This document shows positions 37,091 through 47,671 of a stretch of 64,000 nucleotides of DNA, piece by piece. Both the position numbers and the translations under genes were made by a program. Source of the stretch: Coenobita brevimanus (taxonomy: Eukaryota; Arthropoda; Malacostraca; Decapoda; Coenobitidae); the NCBI GenBank assembly GCA_032717465.1, contig CM064732.1:18342639-18406638 (forward strand). The letters are read 5' to 3'. Under the pieces are notes generated by a model. The model worked only from the letters and a program-made list of their open reading frames with translations. It was not told the origin of the DNA and did no database searches. Position 1 is the stretch's first letter. The number at the start of each line of letters is the position of its first letter.

Positions 37091-37616
37091 CTTTGATCTG
37101 TTCTGCTCCTCCCCCCCTCCCTCAACAGCATCACAGTTAATCTCATTCTGTTCTCTCTTCAGCATCAGCATCACAATCAGCCTCCTCCCTCACTCTGTTC
37201 TGCCCTGGTTCCTCTCCTGACACTAACCTGTTTCTTTCTCCTTTTCCTTCCTGCTCTTTTCCAGGCATTAGTCAGTTCCTTCCATCTCCTGTTCCTTGCC
37301 TGTTCCCCTCTCAACGTCAGAGTCAGTCTCACCCCTTCCGCTGTTCCGCCCTTGTTCCTGTCTTAGCATTACAGTCACTCTCCTTCATTACTCTGTTCTG
37401 CTTATGTTCCCCAGCCAGCACCACAAACAGTCTCCCCCCTTCTGTTCTGCTTGTGTTCCGTACCACAGTTAATCTTGCTTCTCCTGATCCAACCCCGTTT
37501 CTCTCCAGCATCACAGTCTATCTCACACTTTCCCTTCCTCTGCCTCTGTTTTTCTCTTGTTGTTCCGCTCCAGTCATCGCAGTTTTGCCCCTTCCCCTGT
37601 TTCGTGCCTGCTTCTC

Positions 37617-37620
<4 letters not shown>
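37091..37620. repeat. Degenerate array of about 60 bp units, CTGTTCTGC...CAGCATCACAGTCAGTCTC
   Basis: CTGTTCTGCYYTTGTTCC and CAGCATCACAGTCA words alternate about eight to nine times with much substitution. It ends at a CT tract near 37621-37648. Confidence 0.7.
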
Positions 37621-37652
<32 letters not shown>

Positions 37653-37884
37653 TCCTCATTTTTTCTTTTTTCCCTCCCCACACACATCAACTTCATTCTC
37701 TCTCACATCTTCATTCTGACTCCTTGGGCAACCTTACCATCCAATTCTGATTATATTCTCTCTCATAGCAATCAGGGCGACGCAGGTAATTCACAGTATG
37801 AAGAGAATACAAAAGTCATAGAGAAAACTATATATTTGAAAGAAAATAGTCATCTAAGGCCACGCAAGACAAGTTAAGATGATC

Positions 37885-38000
37885 GAATATTTTTACCCCT
37901 TCAGTACGATATCGTCTTTAGGTCTCCAGACGATTGTATTGGACTTGGGAGACACTGTTCGTATTGGAGAGGTTTATGAAGGCTTTATCTAACCCCCGAA
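37885..38000. repeat. Left half of a fold-back element (TTAA family)
   Basis: TTACCCCTTCAGTACGATATCGTC is followed by CCAGACGATTGTATTGGACTTGGGAGACACTGTTCG (in order) and GAGAGGTTTATGAAGG. The right half is absent or unrecognisable. Confidence 0.65.
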
Positions 38001-38151
38001 AAGTCTACCCCAAGGTGGAGGAAATTGTCTTTTGATAATAAGAATGAGATAAAAAAAGACTTCCTTGAGCTGACGGGAAAAATAAAATGTAATGCAGTAC
38101 ACTTACGGTAAAAATAAAATGAAAGTCTTAAAGTAAAATACACTTGCCTTG

Positions 38152-38273
<122 letters not shown>

Positions 38274-38394
38274 GTGCAAAGGATCAGGGATTTCATTACC
38301 ACTCGAGTGTGAAGCACAGTTATAATTGCAGATTTGAGGGGTAACTAGTGTTTCTCGAGGCCGGTGTTTAAATGTCACTTCAGAATGGGTTTTG

Positions 38395-38950
38395 GTTGGG
38401 GTGAATGGCATGAGGTGGCTCTATAAATCTGTTGGCTTTGGTGTGAATGGCATGGGATGACTATAAATCTGGTGGCTCTGGGGTGAATGGCATGGGGTGG
38501 CTCTATAAATCTGTTGGCTCTGGGGTGAATGGCATGAGATGGCTCAATAAATCTGGTGGCTCTGGGGTGAATGGCATGGGGTGGCTCTATAAATCTGGTG
38601 GCTCTGGGGTGAATGGCATGGGGTGGCTCTATAAATCTGTTAGCTCTGGGGTGAATGGCATGGAGTGGCTCAATAAATCTGGTGGCTCTGGGGTGAATGG
38701 CATGAGGTGGCTCTGTAAATCTGTTGGCTCTGGGGTGAATGGCATGGGGTGGCTCTATAAATGTGGTGGCTCTGGGGTGAATGGCATGGGGTGGCTCTAT
38801 AAATCTGGTGGCTCTGGGGTGAATGGCATGGGATGGCTCTATAAATCTGGTGGCTCTGGGGTGAATGGCATGGGGTGGCTCTATAAATCTGGTGGCTTTG
38901 GGGAGAATGACATGGGGTGGCACGATAAATCTGGTGACTATAAATCCATT
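38395..38950. repeat. 42-bp minisatellite, about 13 units
   Basis: Unit GGTGGCTCTGGGGTGAATGG plus CATGGGGTGGCTCTATAAATCT. GTGAATGG starts at 38401, 38443, 38483 and 38525. Since 42 is divisible by three, a 14-residue repeat stays open on each strand (one reads GWLYKSGGSGVNGM). Coding is not supported because both strands are equally open. Confidence 0.93.
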
Positions 38951-39947
38951 ACAAGCGCTGGAAAACGTAATGTCCCATGTTGGAGGGCATGAAGTAAAAA
39001 TAATTTGCCATAATTTGAATAAGCTAGCATGAGGCCTTATTATTACATTCAATACCTTTATTTTTAGTACCGCGCAGGATTTATTCGACTGGAACGTCAT
39101 ATCACCTTATTATTCATTACGTTGATACAAATTTCTATCAAATTTTTAGATTAAACCCGTCACAAAATATTATCCAGAAAGAGGAGAATACTTCTTCAAA
39201 ACTATCTGTATTATATTCTCTAACTTCTCCCTCTGCTAAATAAAAGTCTAGAATGATTAAGAACAGTACAATAATAACTAAGTCTGAATTTCGCAGTAGG
39301 AACGTTCAACCGGTCAAAAAATACTTTAAAAAACAAGGGGATAATACACCCTCAAATTTCAACTATAATTTTCTCTAACTCTCCTCCCTGCTAAAATAAT
39401 GTCTAGATTTATTAAAAGTATAATATCTGAGCCTAAATATCGTGCTAAGTGTTTAGTCCGTCACAGAATATTATCTAGGACAGCGGGAAATGTAGGTTCA
39501 AAGCTGCCGATGCTGTTTTTATTTTTTCATTATTTTTTTTTTCACGTATATCTCATTTACATTTGAGATGGAGATTGCACGCTATTTGCCCCGTTGTTAT
39601 TTATGCTGCGAATTTCTTAATAATGCCTTAGTTTCTTAATCTTCTTTTTAGTCCTGGCAAGTTTCATTAACGTAAAAGGTTTTCCTGGTAACACTTAGAT
39701 ACGAAGAATGTGAGTTAGTGTAAAATATGAGAGGTGTGTTAGCACAAAAAGATACACCTTGAAGAACGGTGTAACTGTTGCAAAAAAGTTCAGAGATATT
39801 ATAAGAATTCAATACCACAGTCTCGTCAGATACATAAATTGTACACTAAAAAACTGCGGTTGAAGAAAAAAAACATCATAACCAGTACCTCATTCTGTTA
39901 GTTTCTTCTGCCTATCTAGACCCTACCTCATCTTACTTTGGTGACGG

Positions 39948-39948
<1 letters not shown>
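38951..39948. other. No gene seen
   Basis: AT-rich. Two loosely similar stretches at about 39130-39260 and 39300-39440 share CAAAATATTATC.AG, TATATTCTCTAACT and TAAAATAA.GTCTAGA words, suggesting an old duplication of roughly 170 bp, with a third part to 39500. Confidence 0.5.
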
Positions 39949-40019
<71 letters not shown>

Positions 40020-40033
40020 GTAATAATAATAAA
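39949..40033. repeat. (AAT)n microsatellite
   Basis: AAT repeats with one AGT variant. Confidence 0.96.
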
Positions 40034-40300
40034 GATTGGTAACTTGGAGATCTAAAACAGCGTAAATATATTGTTTGTACAAATCTGTGCCTGAGGGCCA
40101 CAGATGGTGAGCGAGGCCGATGGAGGCAGAAGGCTTTAGCATCGCCCCGGGTGTGACATGGATGGGTAGATGACACATTAACAAGTCAGCTAGGAGTGTA
40201 GAAGGAACCAAAAGGCAGAAGCCAGCGAGATTGTTCTCCCCAAGAAAAAAACAAGATAACAGAGAGCCAAATTCATGATCCATTCACGTGGAGATTGAAT
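40034..40300 (-). repeat. Possible short retroposon ending in (AAT)n
   Basis: A non-repetitive body of about 250 bp whose minus-strand 3' end runs directly into the ATT tract. Structure alone suggests a retroposon. No A or B box is convincing. Confidence 0.35.
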
Positions 40301-40312
40301 TGTTTTAACCAC

Positions 40313-40519
40313 TTAACCGCGTCAGTTCGATTACTTTTTCTTTTTACTTTTTTCTTTGCCACCACTCGATGCATTTTTGTTAGAGGAGATTTTTCTAACT
40401 GGAAGGGTTGGATATTAAATTTGTAAACTTTCATTACAGAGCCTTTTCTATGTTGAAAAAAATCGTCTGGAGGTAGGAGGAATAAACTAAACTAATACGT
40501 CACTAAATGAAGCAGTTAA
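40313..40519. repeat. Fold-back element (TTAA family), copy 1 of a head-to-tail pair
   Basis: Bounded by TTAA at 40313-40316 and 40516-40519. It shows ACCGCGTCAGTTCGATTAC at the left, a weak left arm (CACTCGATGCATTTTTGTTAGAGG), GGTTGGATATTAAA, a centre with CATTACAG, the right arm GAAAAAAATCGTCTGG plus AGGTAGGAGGAATAAAC, and ACGTCACTAAATGAAGCAGTTAA as right end. Confidence 0.78.
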
Positions 40520-40719
40520 CCCCCTCACCGTGATGGCGTATTATTTTTCTTTCATTTATTGCTTTATCAAGTTGATTTTGCTCAGATCGAGAGACTTTTC
40601 GAACTGTTGGCATTAAATATAGCCTTCGTTAGCTTTTTACAGGAGGTCTTCCAAGCTTAATAAAATCTCTTAGTGGCAACATGAATAAATAACTGAGAAG
40701 CCACCCCAGTGAAGGGGTT
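40516..40719. repeat. Fold-back element (TTAA family), copy 2 of a head-to-tail pair
   Basis: Starts with the same TTAA that ends the previous copy. The termini are complementary: AACCCCCTCACCGTGATGGC at the left and CCACCCCAGTGAAGGGGTT at the right. Between them lie GAGACTTTTCGAACTG, TTAAATATAGCCTTCGTTAG and CTTAATAAAATCTCTTAGTGG. The end-to-end pair gives the clearest size for one unit, about 205 bp. Confidence 0.82.
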
Positions 40720-41040
40720 CAAACGTCAAGTGAGAAAGTGGCTGTGAGTGTGTGTGGATGTGAGAGTGAGCGGATGTGGTTGTGTCAAACGAGGAGGGCA
40801 GGGTAGTGTATGAGGGATGGTGTGTAGTGGGAGGAGTTAGGTGTGGAGCAGGAGAGAAGTAAAATTAATGATCCTCTAGTCAAGGACCCCTCTCTCAAGG
40901 CGGTTTCAAGCAGTTTTCAATATGTGTGTGTACCGGACTGCAAAAAGTGTATGATCCCCCAGTTAATGGACTGAAAATTGCCGCTAGTAGCAAGTGATGT
41001 TGCATTTTATCACTTCAGCAATCTAAGCTGCAAGATGGAC
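40720..41040. other. No feature recognised
   Basis: G-rich then mixed sequence without repeats. Confidence 0.4.
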
Positions 41041-42135
41041 ATGTGCCAGTCTGTATTTCAACACCACGCATTGGATTCCTGGTGTATAATCTCCACAATT
41101 CCTCACACACGAGTCTTGTTCTGAGGCTACCTAGGCACTCTCCACATTCACGACCTAGCATCATCTCGCCACATTCTCCGTCTGTGTCCTTACGCCACTA
41201 AACTATATTCTACATTCATAGTTTAGTACTAGCACACCACACTCCACATTAATGAATTTGCATATCCAAACAGCTTTCCACATTTCTTATATCAGACTAC
41301 ATTACGAGTTGACTTTACTACGTTCTTGATCTCACTCTTCAGCAATCATGACCTCTCTCTAATGCATCCAAACACTGCCACATTATGAGCTAACATGACG
41401 AGACACCTTTTCACATTGATGATCTGACACTACCGCGTTGATGACTTTGACCTAAAGCTACTAAAAAGCCCTCCACATTCATTACCTAGGACTATGAATT
41501 CCACATACATGGTCTAACACAACCAGGGAGCATTCCACATAGCAATAAGAACCATTAAAATATCATTCCACATTTCATGACCTCACATTACCAAACAGCA
41601 CTTCACATTCATCATCCAGTTTCTCTACTTTCAAGATCTAACATCCACCAGACAGCCCCTTTACATTCATGACCTGAATCCAAACAATCACTTCTCGTGC
41701 ATGACCCTAACATAACCAAACAGCATTCCACATTCAAGGTCTAACTGTGCAACGCATAATTCCACATCAACTGCTACGTAATCTTACTCAAAACCTGTTC
41801 CAAAATACTATGCTTCTCTCCACCTTCGTGATCTACCACTGCCACTCCTCACCTCACTCCATGTCCTTGATCCACCTCCATTCGCATCCATACTTTATTC
41901 CACATCCATATCTACGATCTGCCATTGTTTTTTAATATATACACCCCCCTTCATGCCCACCTCTCGCTCTCTTTCCATACTTCATTCCACATCTTGCATC
42001 TGATATTCCTACTTCACACGTCATTCCACATCACCTCATCCAAGATCCAGCCCTTCCACACTACCATTCCACATCAATATCTCCTTAACATTCCATCTCC
42101 ACCCTCCCACACTTTACTCCACATCCACACTTCAT
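41041..42135. repeat. Very degenerate tandem array, CCACATTCATGACCTAACACTACCAAACAGC-like unit
   Basis: The words CACATTCATGA, GACCTAACA and CCAAACAGC recur every 35-50 bp for more than 1 kb, with heavy substitution and small indels. The right part shifts to CATTCCACATC. Confidence 0.7.
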
Positions 42136-42545
42136 TTTACACCCGTTGTCCAACAGTCGTACCCATCCTTCTCTCTCCCTTTGCCCTCTTTCCTCCACTT
42201 CTTCTTTTCCCGTCCATAAATCTCCCTTCCATTACCTATTCCCTTTCTCTCCTTCCCCTCCCTACTTCATTTCACCTCCGCTCCTTCTATTTCTTGCCCT
42301 TATCTCTCCCCATTCCCACCGTATCTTTTCCTCTCCTTCCTTTTCCCTCTTCCCCTTCCTTTCCCCATGCTCCCTTTCCTTTCCCCATGCTCCCTTTCCT
42401 TTCCCCGTCCTCCCTTTCCCTTTGCATCATCCCTCTTTATACCTCCTTATCTCTCCTTCCCTTCCTCTTCTCTCATTCCCCTTTCCAGCCCTTCATATCT
42501 CATCCCTCCTCCCCCCTTTCCTCTCTTTCTCTCTCTCTCTCTCTC
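42136..42545. repeat. Pyrimidine-rich block with 19-20 bp TTTCCTTTCCCCATGCTCCC repeats
   Basis: C/T-rich. CCCATGCTCCCTTTCCTTTCC repeats about three times near 42355-42415. It ends in a CT tract at about 42526-42545. Confidence 0.75.
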
Positions 42546-42709
42546 ACTAGTCAGAGGACAACACCCGCCCGAACCCTGGCAATAAAACCGCAGATATCAC
42601 ACAATGTTAAGCTCTTTCACTCGTGCCCTTTGAAGCCAGTACAAATATGTAAATTACGTGTCACAAAACCTACTGGGGAAATGACATTAGCTTTATTATT
42701 TCATGTGCA

Positions 42710-42712
<3 letters not shown>

Positions 42713-42742
<30 letters not shown>

Positions 42743-42771
42743 ATTATTTATTATTAGTAGTAGTAGTAGTA

Positions 42772-42809
<38 letters not shown>

Positions 42810-42950
42810 TATTATTATTATTACTGCTGCTACTACTACTACTACTACCACTACCACTACCACTACTACTACCACTACTACTACTACTACCACTACCACT
42901 ACCACTACCACTACTACTACTACTACTACAACTGTTGTTGTTGTTGTTTG
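42713..42950. repeat. (GAT)n, (ATT)n and (ACT)n compound array
   Basis: Three trinucleotide families follow each other, ending in a GTT run. Confidence 0.95.
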
Positions 42951-43209
42951 TTAATATTGTTATTGTTTCTAGATATTATCATTATCATTTTAGGCGGAAC
43001 ACCTTATGATTTTCAGTGGTCCTGATTAAATTGCTTACAGAAAATAGAATTTATATCTATTATTTATATTGCGTTATTATCGGTTGTATGTTAAAAGAAA
43101 TCCTTATCTTTAAAAAATACCTGAAATTAAAGAGTGAGATTAAAGCGAGAGATAGAATGATTATAGCGTGTTTGAAGACAGAAAAACCTGAATCGTCTAA
43201 CAGGAGATA

Positions 43210-43210
<1 letters not shown>
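42951..43210. other. No feature recognised
   Basis: AT-rich unique-looking DNA. Confidence 0.4.
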
Positions 43211-43241
<31 letters not shown>

Positions 43242-43410
43242 TCGGTCTGTGTCTCTCACCTGCAGGACAATGGCCAATCCCAGCTTTCTCCACTCCGGTC
43301 TGTAGGTTTCTAGTTTGTTCCACCCCGGGCCAACAAAATTCGGGGTTTCTCTTCCGTTCACTTTTCTCTGTAAATGTCAGCCCCTTTGAGGCTTCCAACA
43401 TTAGATTCTA
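43211..43410 (-). repeat. Possible short retroposon with (ATG)n tail
   Basis: Read on the minus strand, a body of about 170 bp ends in GATTTGATGATGATG. The sequence at 60.07-60.30 kb has the same GATTTGATG junction, but the two bodies are not obviously alike. Confidence 0.4.
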
Positions 43411-43532
43411 AATTTTCCCGTCAAGAAATAAATCAGGCGTTGACCTTATCGTAACCATTTTTTTTTGTATATATTTTTTGTTATAACTCATTGATTGTAA
43501 GTAGCTACGGAGGTCCCAAATTATGAATAGAC

Positions 43533-43534
<2 letters not shown>

Positions 43535-43593
<59 letters not shown>

Positions 43594-43748
43594 AACCTTA
43601 GCAAGCTTTATATACTTTTCGCGAATTTAGCGAGATAGGGTGAAAGAGGAAAGGAAGAAAATTACAAAACAGAAAAACAATCTAGGTACATCTCACATAA
43701 TCCAGGCATTAGAGAGAGAGGGTGAAGTGTGAGATAGGGAGATTACAG

Positions 43749-43801
<53 letters not shown>
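43535..43801. repeat. (AG)n-(ACAG)n and second (AG)n tract
   Basis: AG at 43535-43573 joined to ACAG tetramers to about 43592, then non-repetitive sequence, then AG at about 43751-43801. Confidence 0.95.
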
Positions 43802-43803
<2 letters not shown>

Positions 43804-44016
43804 GTGCGTTTGTCTTTGGGTACGACTCTCTCCGAAATTGTAAACGACGCGTCTTATCTGACAGAGACGACGACCCTTACTCCCCCACGATGAGAGAGAG
43901 AGAGAGAGAAGGGGGGGGAGGAGGTATGTGAGTATGTATAAGTGGGAACGAGAAGTTAAGGTCAGGGAAAAGGAAGGATAAATGGAGAGAGAGTTTGGGT
44001 ATGAGTGTGTTTATGT

Positions 44017-44152
<136 letters not shown>

Positions 44153-44159
44153 ATACATA

Positions 44160-44980
44160 CCCTCTCACACAACACGGCAGGGGGAACGCAGGAACCTGTT
44201 AAATATAAGTTTCTTTTCTGTCTTTTTTTAATATATTTACGAATTTCACAACGATTTATTCCTGAACGTTGACGGGAGGACAGCCGACCAACAGCGTTTA
44301 TCAAAGTAGGAATTTATGTGGGGACTCTGGCTATTTATTTATTTATTTATTTATATTGTTTTTTCGTTGCTTTTGTTATTGTTTTCGCTCGTTTTTTTTT
44401 CTTGCTGCATTTTTTGTATGTGGGGATGCCGGGTATTTATTTATTTATTTATCTATCTATTTGTTGTGCTTTTTCGCTTCTGTTAGTAATTTTGTGTTTT
44501 TCGCTCATATTCCTTTTCGCTTTTTTTTTTTTTTGCTTGAATTTATTTAGGGATGCTGTTTATTTTGATTTTTTCTTTTTTGCTTTTCTGTTGCTGTCAT
44601 TATTTGTGTGTTTTTCGTTCCTTATTTTCTCCTTGCTTTTTGTCTCCAAAATATTTTTTTTAGTTTTATATATTTATCGATTTCCAAGTACAGTACTGGG
44701 ATGTATCTTGATTTGTTTTATTATAATTTACACGTAATTTGACGGAGACCTAATGCGTTTAGATTATGTCACATTACTTCTCTTTGATTGACACCGATCT
44801 CGCCTAAATTACTCGTATATAAGCGCTTGGGGGTTACAAGAACAGGTAGTTGAAATCTCGACACTGAACAGGTTATGACGACAAACACTTAGACAAAAGA
44901 AGAATCGGATCGGCATCATTAATTAGGAAGAAAACACTTAAGGCGTTATAGCACTGGAAAATCTTCGTATACACATGATC
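44160..44980. other. No supported gene; T-rich
   Basis: ATTT tetranucleotide runs at about 44333-44355 and 44435-44460. A GGGGAT...TATTTATTTATTTAT segment of about 110 bp appears twice (44318 and 44420). The hydrophobic 139-codon frame is T-driven. Confidence 0.55.
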
Positions 44981-45060
44981 CCTTCAGTACGAGAGGCCTT
45001 CGAGAGCTGAGCAAAGCCGTATGGAGATAAAAAACTAAGGAATTATATAAGGGTCGTGGC
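44980..45060. repeat. Right half of a fold-back element (TTAA family)
   Basis: GATCCCTTCAGTACGAGAGGCCTTCGAGAGCTGAGCAAAGCCGT (in order), then ATGGAGATAAAAAACTAAGG, matches the centre and right arm. Confidence 0.6.
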
Positions 45061-45329
45061 ATCAAAAAGATTAAGTTGAGATGAAGTTAATGTTAAAGGG
45101 AAAAGCAACTGAGACTCCTTCAACTGAGGTTAAGGTGATACTGATGATTACCCAGCGGAGACCCTCATTACCTGGCCGAGGTACACGTTTGCTACCTGAA
45201 GCTTTACCTGCACAATTTAGGATTTTTTTTGTGTGTGTAAATGTAAGCTTTTTTTTATTTTTTATTTTTTAGTGATATGGTCCATTGTCCTCGTCCTCTT
45301 CCTGACCCTTCTCCTTGTTCTACTCCTCG

Positions 45330-45430
45330 TCATCATCCTCATAATATTTACAGTATCATTATCAACATCATCCCCACCTTCATTATTGTTATAAGAATCA
45401 TCGTTTTCCTTCTCCTCCTCCTCCTCCTCC

Positions 45431-45490
<60 letters not shown>

Positions 45491-45705
45491 GAACTGTCGT
45501 CTTCGTTATCAAAATCATCATCGCCACCCTTTTCTCCTCCTCCTCCTCCTTCTCCTCCTCCTCCTCCTCCTCATCATCATCATCATCATCAAAATCATCA
45601 TCATAGCCACCTTTTTCTCTCCTCCTCCTCCTCATCATCATCATAATCAGAGCCATCATCTTCATTATCATCATTCTTTTCTCTCCTCCTCCTCCTCCTC
45701 ACCTA
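45330..45705. repeat. (ATC)n and (CTC)n interspersed array
   Basis: CTC runs and ATC runs alternate three times with CATAGCCACCTTTTTCTC-like spacers, so the whole composite of about 110-120 bp is itself repeated. Confidence 0.9.
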
Positions 45706-46312
45706 TGACTAACAGAGTAACGGTAATTTGCTGATCACTACGACCTTTTGTCACGATCACTGAAGTAAATGCTATAAAGATAAACAAAAGCTAAAAATAC
45801 ATTCAAAGACAATGACTGTGTATTTATTAGATGAAATATCGCTCTTCCCCACCCATCCTCCCAGTCCTTCCCTTTCTTTTCTTCTCTCTCTTCTACCTCC
45901 TCCTCCTCCTCCTCCTCTTCCTCTTCCTCGTCATCATCATACCTTTCCACTTCCTTCATTTTCTTTTCCGCTTCTTCCTCTTCCTCCTGCTCATCTCCTC
46001 CTCCTCCTCCACACTTTCCAGTTCCTCCTCCTCCTCTTCCTCCTCCTCCTCCCCCTCCACACTTTCCAGTTCCTCATTTTCCTCCTCCTTTTCCTCTTCG
46101 TCTTCTTCCTCCTATACTACCACCATCACGTCGACCAAGAAACTAACGGGAGAATTGTTTATCACCACGACCCTCTTCTCACGACCAGGGCAATAAAAAA
46201 GAAATAAAAACCTGTAAGCAAGCAGTGAGGGTGTATATTTTAAGTGGGTGAAGTAGGCACTGTGAGACTAACTAGGAGAGGAGGGGGAAGTTTGGCATCA
46301 TCCCAGCCATTA

Positions 46313-46341
46313 TCCTCTCTCTCTCTCTCTCTCTCTCTCTC
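46313..46341. repeat. (CT)n microsatellite
   Basis: Pure tract between two copies of the 125-bp repeat. Confidence 0.95.
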
Positions 46342-46550
46342 ACCTATCAGAAAATGGCTTGTAGCATCCTCCCCCACAGCAAGGTAAGGTAAAAAATAAA
46401 ATAAAAAACAATAAACTGTTGAGGGATAGCCTTGTCCCCTCCAGTTACTTGATAGTGGCCATGACCTACCTCTCACGACCAAGGCTGTAAAAAAGGTATC
46501 AGGAAAATATAAGTTGGTTGTAGGATTGTGTAATTGCCCACACCCCTCTA

Positions 46551-46999
<449 letters not shown>

Positions 47000-47399
47000 T
47001 CACGATTGTTTTTCCTATAGCAAGAGGACTTTGTTTATCGTGACGACCAGCTTTTCACGACCTTCGAAATAAACAGAATTGAAGGAAAAAAGTACACCCA
47101 ACAACCATGACCTCTGTTTTCTTGCAGCCAAATTGAAAAACAGTAACGGGAATTTATTAACGACCATGACCTAACGACCATGGACGATGAAATAGAAAAG
47201 CAACGCAAACATACTCAAAGCAACGCGAACATTCATTAGGATTATTTTTACTTTCTTTTATTAATTAGGCCTTTATTTGCCTTCCACAACAGGGCCCAAT
47301 ACTCAAGAGAAAGTTGTCCCTAAAGGCGATACATAGACACATACAGAAAAGCGAAGGAATGCATAGGGATACATAGAGTAGAGGTTGTGGTATTGATTA

Positions 47400-47653
47400 C
47401 AGTTACATAGTAAGGAAACACGCGATTACAGTAGAAAAAAATGCACAAAAGGCAGCAGAAAAAAAAAAACAAATGAACATAAGACAACAAATTAAAAAAA
47501 AAAAAAATGAACAAACGACAGCAGATAAAAAAAATGAACAAAAGAGCAGAAAAAAAAAAATGAACATAATACCGCAGAAAAGAACAATGAACACAGGACA
47601 GCAGACAAATCAATGAACAAAAGACAGTAGAATAAAACAAGTAAACAGAACAC
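47400..47653. repeat. Minisatellite AAATGAACAAAAGACAGCAG-A(n), left part
   Basis: Units of about 25-32 bp with variable A runs. The same unit resumes at about 51011-51400 on the far side of LINE B. Confidence 0.9.
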
Positions 47654-47671
47654 AATCAATCAATCAATCAA

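Noticed and set aside
38447..38992. Possible 181-residue repeat protein
   Set aside because: The 42-bp unit is a multiple of three, so both strands stay open. No start context, signal or domain supports translation. It is kept as a finding to check, not annotated as a gene.
41925..43025. 366-codon plus-strand open frame
   Set aside because: Crosses a degenerate array, a pyrimidine block and trinucleotide microsatellites. The translated residues follow those repeats.
44318..44737. Hydrophobic 139-codon frame resembling a membrane protein
   Set aside because: Phe/Leu/Ile richness comes from T-rich DNA with ATTT repeats. No conserved motif.
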